Origin: Paenibacillus agilis
Lineage (GTDB): Bacteria > Bacillota > Bacilli > Paenibacillales > Paenibacillaceae
Assembly: GCF_007786455.1 (NCBI RefSeq)
Contig: NZ_VNJK01000001.1
Coordinates: 2,750,577-2,814,576, forward strand
Direction: 5' to 3'
DNA: 64,000 nt
This document shows positions 34,512-44,816 of this stretch, in pieces (position 1 is the stretch's first letter; every line of letters begins with the position of its first letter). A program made the translations under genes and the position numbers. The notes under the pieces are model-generated. The model made no database searches. It was not told the origin of the DNA and saw nothing but the letters and a program-made list of their open reading frames with translations.

Positions 34512-34775
34512 CGTAATAATGATTATGATGGTAGTGTCAGTGTCTCCCCTATATACATGCACAGCTATTTATGCATACATTTTCGCTTTTTTTGTTTAGA
34601 TAGACATCGATTCGTTAAAATATGAAACTCGCTTGCTTTAAGAAAACGTTTCTTTGTTGATACATGCAATGCAATTCTACTCTCTACTTATTAAAATAAT
34701 CCGTCCCTTAAAATACTACATACGGCTACTACATACAGCATGCTCGCCACGATTCAGTTTTTTCTAAAAACCCAC

Positions 34776-34807
34776 TTGACTTTGACACTAGTGTAAAGCT
34801 TTAGACT
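34776..34807 (+). promoter_or_regulatory. MerR-type promoter of the SDR gene
   Basis: A -35 TTGACT (34776-34781) and a -10 TAGACT (34802-34807) are separated by an overlong 20-bp spacer that contains the perfect palindrome ACACTAGTGT (34785-34794), flanked by CTTTG and AAAG. Overlong spacers with a central palindrome are the mark of MerR-family control. The MerR gene lies convergent downstream of the SDR gene. Confidence 0.75.
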
Positions 34808-34850
34808 GAGGTCAGAAAGCTAAACCAAACCATTTTGAGGAGGAAATCAA

Positions 34851-35612
34851 ATGAGTAACTATCAAGGGAAGAAAGCTGTTATTACAGGTGGAACACATGG
34901 TATGGGCCTTGCCACTGCAAAGGCACTATTGGCAGGAGGAGCGGAAGTGCTTGTTACAGGCCGTAATCCGAAGAACATTGAAGAGGCAAGACGTGAATTA
35001 GGCAGCGAACGCGTGCATGTTGTATTGTCTGATGTGTCAAGCTTGGAAGACATACAAGCATTAGAGGCTTATGTGGAGCAGCATCTGGGAAAAATAGATT
35101 TACTTCATGTGAATGCCGGGATCTCGGTGCTTGAACCATTCCATCAAGTAACAGAAAGCTCTTACGATCGGACATTCGCCGTTAATACGAAGGGCGCCTT
35201 TTTCACGGTACAGCGCTTGGCTCCTCTCATTGCAGAGGGCGGTTCGATCGTGTTCACTTCGTCCGTAGCTGATGAAGGTGGCTATACTGGCATGAGCGTG
35301 TACAGCGCATCCAAAGCTGCGCTTCGCTCCTTAGCATCCGGCTTTGCAGTAGAACTGCTGCCGAAAAACATTCGCGTAAATGTGATAAGTCCAGGATTTA
35401 TTAAAACGCCATCGAAGGGTGTTGAAGGTTTAACAGATGCAGAACGTGCTTCCTTCGAAGAGCTTGGTAATCAGATTACTCCAATGAAGCGCCATGGCTC
35501 GTCGGACGAAGTGGCAAAGGCAGTATTATTCTTTGCCTTCGATGCTACCTTTACGACGGGCGCAAGGCTTACCGTAGATGGAGGACTAGGTCAAAACTTG
35601 AGCGCAATCTAA
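34851..35612 (+). CDS. SDR-family oxidoreductase
   Basis: A protein of 253 residues, a classical short-chain dehydrogenase. The cofactor loop TGGTHGMG lies at residues 13-20, then HVNAGIS, the catalytic Ser in FTSSV, Tyr and Lys in YSASK (about 156-160), and [10 protein letters not shown]. The basic residue after the second strand (TGRN) suggests NADP(H). The substrate is unknown; MerR-controlled SDRs of this sort often respond to aldehydes or electrophiles (inference). AGGAGGAAATCAA precedes the ATG. Confidence 0.92.
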   Translation: MSNYQGKKAVITGGTHGMGLATAKALLAGGAEVLVTGRNPKNIEEARRELGSERVHVVLSDVSSLEDIQALEAYVEQHLGKIDLLHVNAGISVLEPFHQVTESSYDRTFAVNTKGAFFTVQRLAPLIAEGGSIVFTSSVADEGGYTGMSVYSASKAALRSLASGFAVELLPKNIRVNVISPGFIKTPSKGVEGLTDAERASFEELGNQITPMKRHGSSDEVAKAVLFFAFDATFTTGARLTVDGGLGQNLSAI

Positions 35613-35643
35613 TTGTACTTCATTTAATATGGATACAAATAAA

Positions 35644-35672
35644 CACCCCGGAACAAATTTCTGCTCTGGGGC
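35644..35672. terminator. Weak hairpin between convergent SDR and MerR genes
   Basis: CCCCGGA at 35646-35652 pairs imperfectly with TCTGGGG at 35665-35671. There is no strong T run, so it is weak support for a shared terminator. Confidence 0.35.
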
Positions 35673-35689
35673 ATTCCCAATTTCCTTGG

Positions 35690-36055
35690 CTAACTAGAAA
35701 TTTTCTTCGCTTTTGTCCGCGAAATTTGCCTCTCCAGCATTTCCTTCAAGTCAAGGAGGGACTTCATTTGATCGTCTACACTATTTAGCTTTTGTTCATA
35801 TATGTTCAACATTTCCTCACAATACTCATAGTCATCGGGAGATGCGATCTCACTCCTGAACAGGCTCCCAATTTCATCTGCCGTTAACCCCAGCTTCAAA
35901 TACAACTGAATCGCTTTAACACGTTCGATAGCCGATTCATGGAATTTGCGATAATCATTTTCCGTTCGCTCTGCCTGTATTAAGCCCTTTTCTTCATAAT
36001 GTCGAATCGATCGAGCACTCACTTTGGTCAATTGCGATAATTCACTTATTCTCAC
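35690..36055 (-). CDS. MerR-family transcriptional regulator
   Basis: A protein of 121 residues. The N-terminal MerR winged helix (RISELSQLTKVSARSIRHYE, then GLI and a YRKF wing) is followed by helix LGLTADEIGSLF and a dimerising coiled coil at about 78-112. There are no metal-binding cysteines in the C-terminus, so a small organic ligand or none is likely. A GTG start has AAGGAGG ten bases upstream. The convergent SDR gene has a MerR-type promoter and is the obvious target. Confidence 0.88.
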   Translation of the reverse strand: MRISELSQLTKVSARSIRHYEEKGLIQAERTENDYRKFHESAIERVKAIQLYLKLGLTADEIGSLFRSEIASPDDYEYCEEMLNIYEQKLNSVDDQMKSLLDLKEMLERQISRTKAKKISS

Positions 36056-36318
36056 GCTTCAAAGACCTCCTTGTATGTAGACGCTAATGAAATCATATGA
36101 AGGACAGTATTCTTCATCGAGATAGGATTACGGGAATCTAAAATTGTGGAGTACTACGAATCCCCTATCGGTGCTTAATGGGGATAACTAGGAAGATGTG
36201 CTAGGACGATGTACCTTTTAAGATAACGGAAAGGTTCTTATTATGTCTAGAGTTTAACGCAAATCATCTTTTACAACTATTTGAAAATCTACACACAAAA
36301 CAAACCTGAACAAAACAG
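36056..36318. other. Gene-free stretch upstream of the MerR gene
   Basis: Between the MerR start and the glpD terminator I see only AT-rich DNA with presumed promoter sequences for the MerR gene. No open frame with a ribosome site, and no palindrome comparable with ACACTAGTGT, was found. Confidence 0.5.
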
Positions 36319-36351
36319 AACGCCAAGCTCACAAAATGAGAACTTGGCGTT
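36319..36351 (-). terminator. Terminator of glpD
   Basis: AACGCCAAG at 36319-36327 pairs perfectly with CTTGGCGTT at 36343-36351, with a pyrimidine-rich CTGTTTTG tail on the minus strand. It lies 36 bases after the glpD stop. Confidence 0.65.
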
Positions 36352-36386
36352 ATATGCTTCACGTATGAATGCTTCATTGACAACAA

Positions 36387-38054
36387 TTACACTTCGGTCT
36401 GTGGAGTTACCGCACGTTCCAAACTTTGTTCAAGCTCTAATGTGTAACGTACCTTCTGCTCCTCCGTCCAACCTTGTGCTGCTGCCATATAGTCGATTAC
36501 TGGCTGTTTCCAGCGGCGCACCCATGCAATATTAAAGAACAACGCACCTGTTCGACGAATAAAGAAATCATCTGGCTTTACCGTCATTTCATGCTGCATC
36601 GCATATACGAGCGGTGCGAGCACGTCAATTGGAAGATCCAATTGCTCCGAATCGACCGCACAGGCACGTGCCAACTCAAATACAAGATCTACATTTGAAC
36701 CGTAAAATTGAGCCCATCGCTTGGCCAACTTTACGTCCAAACCTTGTTTTACACCCTCACTTATCTTCTTGCTCACAAAATCCTGGAACGAATCGGAACC
36801 GCCAACATGCCCGCCAGAAATCGGCATATGTTTCGTTGTTGCCGCCGCAAACGTACGTCCATCTTGCTCTTGAAGGAGCTTGGTCACCAAATTAACAATC
36901 GTCTCCGCCATTTTCCGATAGCCAGTCAGCTTTCCGCCCGCAATCGTGATTAAGCCGGAAGGAGACTGCCATATTTCGTCTCTGCGAGAAATTTCAGATG
37001 CATTTTTTCCTTCTTCATAAATTAGAGGTCTAACCCCCGCCCAGCTCGATTCAATATCTTCTACAGTAAGCTGAACTGTTGGGAACATATAATGAATCGC
37101 ATCCATAATATACGTACGATCTTCTGCAGTCATTACCGGATGAACCGGATCAGATTTATAGAATGTATCTGTTGTACCCACATAGGTTTTGCCATCGCGC
37201 GGAATCGCAAATACCATACGCCCGTCAGGCGTATCAAAGTATATCGCCTGCTTCAGCGGGAACTTCGACTGATCGATAACAAGATGAACACCTTTAGACA
37301 TTTGAAGACGTTTACCCGTACGCGACCCATCTTGTTCGCGAAGTACGTCAACCCACGGCCCAGCTGCATTAATAATCTTTTTCGCGTACAATTCATATTG
37401 ATGACCATTCAACTGATCGCATACACGCACGCCTGCAACTTTGCCTTCTTTGTACAAAAACGACTCTACTTTCATATAGTTCAGCGCTTTCGCACCTTTA
37501 CTTACCGCTTCTTTCATTACTTCAATTGTTAGACGTGCATCATCCGTCCGGTACTCAACGTAGTAGCCGCCGCCTTTCAATCCTTCTCGCTTTACCAGTG
37601 GTTCACGATCAATCGTCTCTTTCTCAGAAAACATTCGACGACGTTCACTGCGTTTCACACCTGCCAAAAAGTCGTAGACTCGCAAGCCAATCGACGTACT
37701 GAACTTGCCAAACGTCCCACCACGATGAAACGGAAGCAGCATCCACTCAGGTGTCGTGACGTGCGGACCATTTTCATAAACGATTGCGCGCTCTTTCCCT
37801 ACTTCAGCTACCGTCTTTACATCAAATTGTTTTAAATAGCGCAGCCCGCCGTGTACAAGTTTCGTCGAACGACTTGAAGTTCCTGCTGCAAAGTCCTGCA
37901 TTTCAAATAACGCTGTGTTAAGTCCACGCGTCGTTGCATCAAGCGCAATACCCGCTCCTGTAATGCCACCACCGATTACGATTACATCGAGAGGCTGCTC
38001 TTTCATAGATTGTATTATATCGTGACGCCCTGCTGCGTTAAATTCCATCTTCAT
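36387..38054 (-). CDS. glpD: Aerobic glycerol-3-phosphate dehydrogenase
   Basis: A protein of 555 residues. The N-terminal FAD-binding motif is [18 protein letters not shown], followed by the GlpD strings [15 protein letters not shown] and [11 protein letters not shown]-terminal helical domain ends in a PQTEV tail. It oxidises G3P to dihydroxyacetone phosphate at the membrane, passing electrons to quinone. The ATG at 38054 was chosen over the frame start at 38108 because AGGAGG lies eight bases before it. A GlpP-type terminator/antiterminator leader precedes it. Order glpP-glpF-glpK-glpD, as in Bacillus. Confidence 0.96.
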   Translation of the reverse strand: MKMEFNAAGRHDIIQSMKEQPLDVIVIGGGITGAGIALDATTRGLNTALFEMQDFAAGTSSRSTKLVHGGLRYLKQFDVKTVAEVGKERAIVYENGPHVTTPEWMLLPFHRGGTFGKFSTSIGLRVYDFLAGVKRSERRRMFSEKETIDREPLVKREGLKGGGYYVEYRTDDARLTIEVMKEAVSKGAKALNYMKVESFLYKEGKVAGVRVCDQLNGHQYELYAKKIINAAGPWVDVLREQDGSRTGKRLQMSKGVHLVIDQSKFPLKQAIYFDTPDGRMVFAIPRDGKTYVGTTDTFYKSDPVHPVMTAEDRTYIMDAIHYMFPTVQLTVEDIESSWAGVRPLIYEEGKNASEISRRDEIWQSPSGLITIAGGKLTGYRKMAETIVNLVTKLLQEQDGRTFAAATTKHMPISGGHVGGSDSFQDFVSKKISEGVKQGLDVKLAKRWAQFYGSNVDLVFELARACAVDSEQLDLPIDVLAPLVYAMQHEMTVKPDDFFIRRTGALFFNIAWVRRWKQPVIDYMAAAQGWTEEQKVRYTLELEQSLERAVTPQTEV

Positions 38055-38091
38055 CTGTATAACCTCCTGGGCAATCGGTGACCGAAATAAC

Positions 38092-38146
38092 AAAAGCCGC
38101 AATAACACTATAGTCTATACACAAGACGATAGTGCAATTGCGGCTT
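38092..38146 (-). promoter_or_regulatory. glpD leader terminator/antiterminator (GlpP target)
   Basis: AAGCCGCAAT at 38094-38103 pairs with ATTGCGGCTT at 38137-38146, reinforced by CACTAT/ATAGTG inside, and TTTTGTT follows on the minus strand. It stands between the glpK stop and the glpD ribosome site, where B. subtilis glpD has its GlpP-controlled leader terminator. Confidence 0.75.
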
Positions 38147-38204
38147 CTCTATTCTCCAACCGAATCAATTATTAACTTGTAATTATTATAACATAATAAT
38201 GAAC

Positions 38205-39725
<1,521 letters not shown>

Positions 39726-39746
39726 TCAATGAATTTGATATGCAAT

Positions 39747-40544
39747 TTAGTTTGCTGTTCGTTTAGAAAGCAGTTGAGCTCCAATCAGAACAACGACCGT
39801 TATTCCTAACACCAACCACAACATCGAATCGGATTCACCTAGAAACACATTTTTATAAAATAACCCGCCAAGAGAACCACCTAGCAATGGTCCTACTACA
39901 GGAACCCAGGCATACTTCCAATTCGATCCGCCCTTACCTGGGATCGGAAGCAAGAAGTGCGCGATCCTTGGACCCAAGTCACGTGCCGGGTTAATTGCAT
40001 AACCTGTTGTGCCGCCAAGCGACAAGCCGATACTTACAATTAAGAAACCAACAATGAAAGGATTCAATCCATCTGCAAATTTATTTGCACCGATTGCTAA
40101 AATACCAAGAACGAGAATAAAAGTACCAATCATTTCACTAATTACGTTTGAAAATGGATGATTAATAGCAGGACCCGTTGCGAATATACCTAATTTTGTA
40201 GCTGGATCTTCGGTTACTTTCCAATGCGGCAAGTAATGTAAGTATACAATTACTGCTCCCAATATAGCACCTATCATTTGCGCTACAATATACGATGGTA
40301 CATCGGCCCACGGGAAGCTCCCCGTGAAAGCTAGTCCAACTGTAAGAGCTGGATTTAAGTGCGCTCCACTAAACGAACCAACGGAATAGGCTGCTACGGC
40401 TACTGCCAAACCCCAACCTAGCGTAATCACGATCCAACCTGAATTTGCAGCAAAAGACTTTTTAAGTGATACACCTGCACAGACACCGCCGCCGAGCGCG
40501 ATCAAAATCATCGTTCCAATTACTTCGGCCCAAAATGCTGACAT
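39747..40544 (-). CDS. glpF: Glycerol uptake facilitator (aquaglyceroporin)
   Basis: A protein of 265 residues with six transmembrane helices and two half-helices carrying both NPA boxes (AHLNPALTV and AINPARDLG). The Asp after the second box (PARD) marks glycerol-conducting members. It lets glycerol diffuse in for GlpK. The ATG at 40544 follows ACAGGAGGG; the longer frame to 40676 would run through the leader hairpin. First gene of the glpFK transcript, with a cre-overlapped promoter and a GlpP-type leader. Confidence 0.96.
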   Translation of the reverse strand: MSAFWAEVIGTMILIALGGGVCAGVSLKKSFAANSGWIVITLGWGLAVAVAAYSVGSFSGAHLNPALTVGLAFTGSFPWADVPSYIVAQMIGAILGAVIVYLHYLPHWKVTEDPATKLGIFATGPAINHPFSNVISEMIGTFILVLGILAIGANKFADGLNPFIVGFLIVSIGLSLGGTTGYAINPARDLGPRIAHFLLPIPGKGGSNWKYAWVPVVGPLLGGSLGGLFYKNVFLGESDSMLWLVLGITVVVLIGAQLLSKRTAN

Positions 40545-40610
40545 AATTAGCCCTCCTGTAAAATCCTCACTGTTGTTACATTTTATTCTGCCAAGGAGAA
40601 TGCAAAAAGA

Positions 40611-40657
40611 GACCCACAATCGAGTACACATCTTATCCCTTGAGAGGATAAATGTGT
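40611..40657 (-). promoter_or_regulatory. glpF leader hairpin (GlpP-type attenuator)
   Basis: ACACATCTTATCC at 40626-40638 pairs with GGATAAATGTGT at 40646-40657. The minus-strand transcript then reaches TCTCTTTTTGC before the glpF ribosome site. Placed between promoter and start, it fits the antitermination control known for B. subtilis glpFK. Confidence 0.65.
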
Positions 40658-40706
40658 TCTGAAAGTAGATCTCCAAGTCTCCGTAACAAGTATTAACTTA
40701 ATTCAT

Positions 40707-40735
40707 AGTTTATTCATATTTGTAAGCGTTGTCAA
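40707..40735 (-). promoter_or_regulatory. glpF promoter overlapped by a cre site
   Basis: A consensus -35 TTGACA (40735-40730), a 17-bp spacer and -10 TAAACT (40712-40707). TGTAAGCGTTGTCA at 40721-40734 fits the firmicute cre consensus at every fixed position and covers the -35 and spacer, so CcpA repression by preferred sugars is expected. Confidence 0.8.
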
Positions 40736-40738
40736 TCA

Positions 40739-41296
40739 CTATTTTTCATAATATGTCCACAACTGCTTGTTCGACGTTGTTACCGCTTCCGCTCCAGCAC
40801 CCAGTGCACGCTCTACATCTTCCCTCGTAGATATAAATCCACCCGCAACAATCGGTAATTGTGTATTTTCTTTGACCTTACGGATGACATCCGGCATTCC
40901 ACCTGGTAGCACTTCAATAACATCAGGCTGTGTCTTTTCAAGCAGCTTATAACTTTTCTCCAATGCACTATTATCAATGAGAAATATACGTTGAACAGCA
41001 ACAACCCCTTTTTGCTTCGCACGCTGAATGACATTTCCTTTTGTAGACAATATGCCGTACGGACGATATTCTTGGCACAAATACTCCGTCGCGTAAGCAT
41101 CGCTTTGTAAGCCTTGAATCAAATCCAAATGGAGCAATAGCTTTTTGTCCGCTTTGCGCACCATATCAACGGCATGCTTTAATTGAGCAACATGAATATC
41201 CAGCAGAATAAGATACTCGTATGGAGATGCAATTGCTTTTTCTAAGTCTTTCATTTGTCTGGAAGCAGGCAATACTTGTTGCTTATAAAATTCCAT
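40739..41296 (-). CDS. glpP: Glycerol-3-phosphate-responsive antiterminator
   Basis: A protein of 185 residues matching GlpP throughout, a small TIM-barrel-like RNA-binding protein: LLHLDLIQGL, GILSTKGNVI, RIFLIDNSAL, IEVLPGGMPDVI, IVAGGFISTREDV, VTTSNKQLW. With bound G3P it allows transcription through leader terminators of glp genes. Two such hairpins occur in this window, before glpF and glpD. Its stop lies just upstream of the glpF promoter. A GGGGAACAACGACAG stretch before the ATG provides the ribosome site. Confidence 0.95.
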   Translation of the reverse strand: MEFYKQQVLPASRQMKDLEKAIASPYEYLILLDIHVAQLKHAVDMVRKADKKLLLHLDLIQGLQSDAYATEYLCQEYRPYGILSTKGNVIQRAKQKGVVAVQRIFLIDNSALEKSYKLLEKTQPDVIEVLPGGMPDVIRKVKENTQLPIVAGGFISTREDVERALGAGAEAVTTSNKQLWTYYEK

Positions 41297-41646
41297 CTGT
41301 CGTTGTTCCCCTTTAATCGACCAGTGCTAAAATTACGTTGTATCATTATACATGGAGCAATCCTTTCCGTACACACTAGAAAATGGGAATGAAGTGTGAT
41401 TGCTTAATCCATATAGGTCAATCATTTAAAAGGACGAGTACAAGTTGAACGGAATGATATTAACCACTATTCCTAAATCCGTTTCGTTTTATTCGTATTC
41501 GTCCATCAACGCTACTGAATCTCCATTTACCCACCCGTAATCATCTCGTTCCAATTAATTACTTTCTTGTCCTTAAAAAACTGAGCTGGACAATTAAATT
41601 ATTCAGCAACTATGGTGGCATCAGAAGGCTAGGATTAGGATTATAG

Positions 41647-41674
41647 CTAGAACTAGAACTAGAACTGGAACTGG
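41647..41674. repeat. Hexanucleotide microsatellite CTRGAA
   Basis: About 4.7 head-to-tail copies of CTAGAA/CTGGAA, preceded by two copies of AGGATT near 41631. It sits in a gene-free kilobase (41297-42310). Apart from the repeats listed, I see no gene in that stretch. Confidence 0.7.
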
Positions 41675-41801
41675 TACAAGTGTTTCATATAGACATTGCA
41701 CAGATTTAGAGTTGCCCCTTACCTACGCTCTACTATCAACTAGCATAAGTCTATTATTCTTATTCTCTCCAGCCCGAACAGTTTACTACAGCAGAATTGC
41801 A

Positions 41802-41986
41802 CTAACGGTTGCCACAGAGCCTATTTAGCTTATATTTGCTTATTTTGAGGTTTAAAGGTTGTCAGAGAGCTTATTCGCCAGAAAAAGCGGCGCCACATAC
41901 CAAGATTGCTAAAATAGGCGCACTGACGCCCGTTAAAATTCATTGATGGGCAATTTCGTAGAAATAGCGTCAATAGCAACCGTTAG
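41802..41986. repeat. 185-bp four-armed inverted-repeat element, copy 2
   Basis: Forward arms begin at 41802 (CTAACGGTTGCCACAGAG) and 41852, and reverse arms end at 41935 and 41986. The offsets 0, 50, 133 and 184 are identical with those of the copy at 34327-34511, although the sequence between arms has diverged almost completely. Confidence 0.7.
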
Positions 41987-42013
41987 AGGAAGTGCCGGAG
42001 TGCATTGAAGATA

Positions 42014-42202
42014 TTTCATAGATTAGCTACATTAAGTTCATTAGCTGCATTCCCTACAACGAGTACAGTGAGTATATTGGTTACATTAAGTACATCAGAT
42101 ACATTTGGGGCATTGAGTATATTAGCTGCATTGGAGTCATTGGGTGAATTGAGTGCATTGGGTAGATTGGACACATTTAATACATTGAGTATAACAAGTA
42201 AC
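42014..42202. repeat. Degenerate 9-bp tandem repeat, 21 units
   Basis: Contiguous units of consensus TTRRGTAYA (for example TTAAGTACA, TTGAGTATA, TTAGCTGCA, TTGGGTAGA) run without any indel for 189 bases. An 80-codon frame from 42005 with three-residue periodicity (LSx) crosses it but has no ribosome site, so I do not call a gene. Confidence 0.75.
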
Positions 42203-42310
42203 GCTCATTTGTCGTACATCTGTGCATTTCCAGCACTCAGCGTATAGAGAATACGGAAGAGGACAAGGAAGAAAACAACCAAGTGTGTCATGACCTCCCA
42301 CGGTCTCTAT

Positions 42311-43021
42311 CTAACTTAAAAAGTCATTAATTACACTATAAAATGCCGCTTTCTCTGTTCTTCGGATGTCATGCCCACTTTTCATAAATTCATGGAGTTG
42401 TAAATGAGGAAATTGTTTCTTATATAGGTCAAGATTATCATCCGTCAACAATGAACCTTTCAGCAAGCCTCTATTGACAAGCACCGGACGATCAAAATCC
42501 ACAGATATTGATTTTTGAGTCGATTCACGTTGAATACCGCGAACCGTTTCCTGACGAATATTCATTTCTCTATCAACTGGGATTAAATAATTATTAATAT
42601 AATCATCTGCCCACTCCGTGGACATCGCTTTATGTTCAGGTGGATAATCCTGCATGATCATTGAGGCAATAAGAGGAGTATGTTGATTCGCGTATTCTAG
42701 TGCATAAGGCACGCCCCGTGAGTAAGCAAAAAGATGAAAATACTCAACGCCTGCTTCTTTAACAACGGCTTCAATATCAGATACATGATGTTTCAAATCG
42801 TACCCTTCTTGCGGCGTATCACTTTGCCCTCTGCCTCTAAACGAAAGCACGATCCCTCTTCGCGGCAATAGAAACTGTAGCAAATCGACGTACTCTTCGG
42901 CTGTTTCCGACAAGCCAGGGCATATAACAATAGGAGTTAGAGAAGGATCAGCATCATTAAAAGAATCTAGAAAATGAATATTCAAGCCATAATGATGCGC
43001 CATTTTGGACAACAGATTCAA
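42311..43021 (-). CDS. Alpha/beta hydrolase
   Basis: A protein of 236 residues without signal peptide. Oxyanion strand IVICPGLSETAE, the strand LSFRGRGQSDTP typical of the fold, nucleophile elbow FAYSRGVPYA (Ser in the usual GxSxG place, here with Ala-Tyr ahead), and a final SGHDI histidine motif. The substrate is unknown; carboxylesterase or lactonase activity is possible. A TTG start at 43021 follows GGGGG by seven bases. It lies 18 bases behind the acetyltransferase gene and is probably cotranscribed with it. Confidence 0.85.
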   Translation of the reverse strand: MNLLSKMAHHYGLNIHFLDSFNDADPSLTPIVICPGLSETAEEYVDLLQFLLPRRGIVLSFRGRGQSDTPQEGYDLKHHVSDIEAVVKEAGVEYFHLFAYSRGVPYALEYANQHTPLIASMIMQDYPPEHKAMSTEWADDYINNYLIPVDREMNIRQETVRGIQRESTQKSISVDFDRPVLVNRGLLKGSLLTDDNLDLYKKQFPHLQLHEFMKSGHDIRRTEKAAFYSVINDFLS

Positions 43022-43039
43022 ATAAATACCCCCTTGAAT

Positions 43040-43510
43040 TTAATCTAACATCAATTCCATTGGTTCCTGACATCGTTTATAGCCATTGCGTTCATAAAAC
43101 TCTACACTCCATTCGCTTGGCCAGACGATAATAAATTCATAATGATTCGTTCGCGCCCACTCTTCAATCTTTTTCAGTAATTGAGCTCCAATTCTATTCC
43201 CCCTGTGTTCAGGCAACGTGTACACATTTGTCATATAGACAAAAGGATTCGTTTTTCTTCCTGGCCTAGGTACCTTATCAATTCGTTCAATATAAATATG
43301 AGAAAGAATGAGACCCTCTTGCTCCGCAACCCAAATAAACCATTTATCAGAAACGATGGCATTCTTTAAAAAGGATCTGCATTCTAAAGCAAACTCCTCA
43401 TATGTATCCTCTTCGAACTTGTTCTGACTGTATTCGTTTGAAAAGTCCCATCTCATTTTTACAAGTTGTTCAATATCATCAGCATTGGTTAAGCGCAGAT
43501 TCATGGTCAT
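43040..43510 (-). CDS. GNAT-family N-acetyltransferase
   Basis: A protein of about 156 residues. The acetyl-CoA loop is PEHRGNRIGAQLLKKIEEWA (motif A), with VYT before it and FYERNGYKR (motif B) at the end. The acceptor is unknown. An ATG at 43510 follows AGGAG by five bases, with a second possible ATG at 43504. It is followed at 18 bases by the hydrolase gene. Confidence 0.85.
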   Translation of the reverse strand: MTMNLRLTNADDIEQLVKMRWDFSNEYSQNKFEEDTYEEFALECRSFLKNAIVSDKWFIWVAEQEGLILSHIYIERIDKVPRPGRKTNPFVYMTNVYTLPEHRGNRIGAQLLKKIEEWARTNHYEFIIVWPSEWSVEFYERNGYKRCQEPMELMLD

Positions 43511-43597
43511 TTCCACTCCTGTAATGTAGGTTATCTGTAAAAATAATAAGCAGTATAAATCCCCTATTACGCAAATGCATAGTCAATCTCCGTTGCA

Positions 43598-44191
43598 TTA
43601 CTTGCTTAAATACCCTTGCACTACTGATTTCTCAATCATTTCTTGAGCATACTCCCATAACCTTTCAGAACCCTTCGCCATTTTACGATTTCGATCCAAA
43701 ACTTTATCGCTTGTGATGCCATATTTCTTCCACGTTTCACCATGATTCAAATAATTATGTATCAGCGGTTGTAAACTATCCAAAGAAGCCGCAAACTTCG
43801 CTTCATTCGTTTCCTTACGTTCGTACTCCAGCCATAAATCCATAAGTTCTTTCCCTTGTTCCTCTGGAAGTAAACCAAATATTCGAGTGGCTGCTCGCTG
43901 CTCGCGATCAAACTTATCGTGATGCCCAACCGTATCGTAAGCAAAAGTATCACCAGCATCAATTTCTACGATATCGTGTATGAGCAGCATCTTTATAACT
44001 TTAAACAAATCAACTTTTTGATTGGAATGCTCCTGTAAAATAATTGCCATCATGGCAAGATGCCACGAATGCTCCGCATCATTCTCAAGACGTGATCCAT
44101 GTATAAGTTTAGTCCGTCTTTCAATGCTTTTGAGCTTATCCATTTCGATTAGAAAATGCATTTGTTTATTAAAATCAAGGTCTTCTTTCAC
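43598..44191 (-). CDS. HD-domain phosphohydrolase (YfbR/HDDC2-like), copy 2
   Basis: A protein of about 197 residues. First His in DAEHSWHLAMMAI, HD pair in MLLIHDIVEIDAGD, then a distal Asp in AASLDSLQPLIHN. It is a distant paralogue of the gene at 32601-33218, with the same spacing of metal ligands. Nucleotide dephosphorylation is inferred from the family. A GTG at 44191 lies eight bases after AGGAG, while the GTG at 44200 overlaps that site. It stands alone. Confidence 0.85.
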   Translation of the reverse strand: MKEDLDFNKQMHFLIEMDKLKSIERRTKLIHGSRLENDAEHSWHLAMMAIILQEHSNQKVDLFKVIKMLLIHDIVEIDAGDTFAYDTVGHHDKFDREQRAATRIFGLLPEEQGKELMDLWLEYERKETNEAKFAASLDSLQPLIHNYLNHGETWKKYGITSDKVLDRNRKMAKGSERLWEYAQEMIEKSVVQGYLSK

Positions 44192-44339
44192 CAATATCAC
44201 TCCTTGCTATGATTTAGTGCTATCTCTTTTCGTTCAATCGAATTTGTGAGAATCGACGGTCTGTTTGACAGAACAGAATGTGAGAGCACTGTACCTAAAA
44301 ACTGCACAGCCGCCCCGTAATCGTGTGGATATTTTTTCG

Positions 44340-44809
44340 TTATGAATTCGTGTCTTCTTGATCTTTTTTTATTTTTCTTATTACGCCATAAATTATTATC
44401 GGAACGACTAGAATGAGAATAATAGTAAGTACTTTGTTTATTTGGTTTGTGATATTTCGCATATGACTATCAGGACTCACTGTAGGCGTACTACTTGGTG
44501 TGTTATTTACCCGTTATTGTTCTGATGCTTTTCTATCCATTCCTTATCATTTTCATCGGCGGCAACCATTATCAAATCAAACTCATGACCTTTATAGAGT
44601 TTATCTACTTTAAAATCATATCCAATGGTTAGGCCGCTAGCTCCATCTGTATAATGAGTAGAAAAATCAAATTTTCCTTCGACGACGATTGTTGCTCTTT
44701 TTATTACTTCCTCTGGCTTTAAATCTTCCCAAGTCGTTCCGTACACCGTACTAGTAAAGAAAAATGACAGTAATATCGTAACGAATACGCAGCTTTTCAA
44801 CTTTTTCAT
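44340..44809 (-). pseudogene. Frameshifted secreted, C-terminally membrane-anchored protein
   Basis: The first frame (44809-44507, 100 residues) has a signal peptide (TVYG site), then a domain with VVEGKFDF and FKVDKLYKG, and stops after HQNNNG. The other frame continues at once from the same point to 44340: a Pro/Ser/Thr linker (SSTPTVSPDS), one transmembrane helix (VLTIILILVVPIIIYG) and a basic tail. Adding one G to the GGG at 44512-44510 joins them into a protein of about 156 residues with sensible topology. This is either a real mutation, phase variation or a sequencing error. Function unknown. Confidence 0.6.
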
Positions 44810-44816
44810 GATGTCT

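Noticed and set aside
34516..34526. Second ATAATGATTAT core, 330 bases upstream of the SDR gene
   Set aside because: Far from the recognised SDR promoter and with poor flanks. AT-rich DNA makes such cores likely by chance.
42005..42247. 80-codon plus-strand ORF with LSx periodicity
   Set aside because: The periodicity comes from the 9-bp DNA repeat; there is no ribosome site and no recognisable domain.
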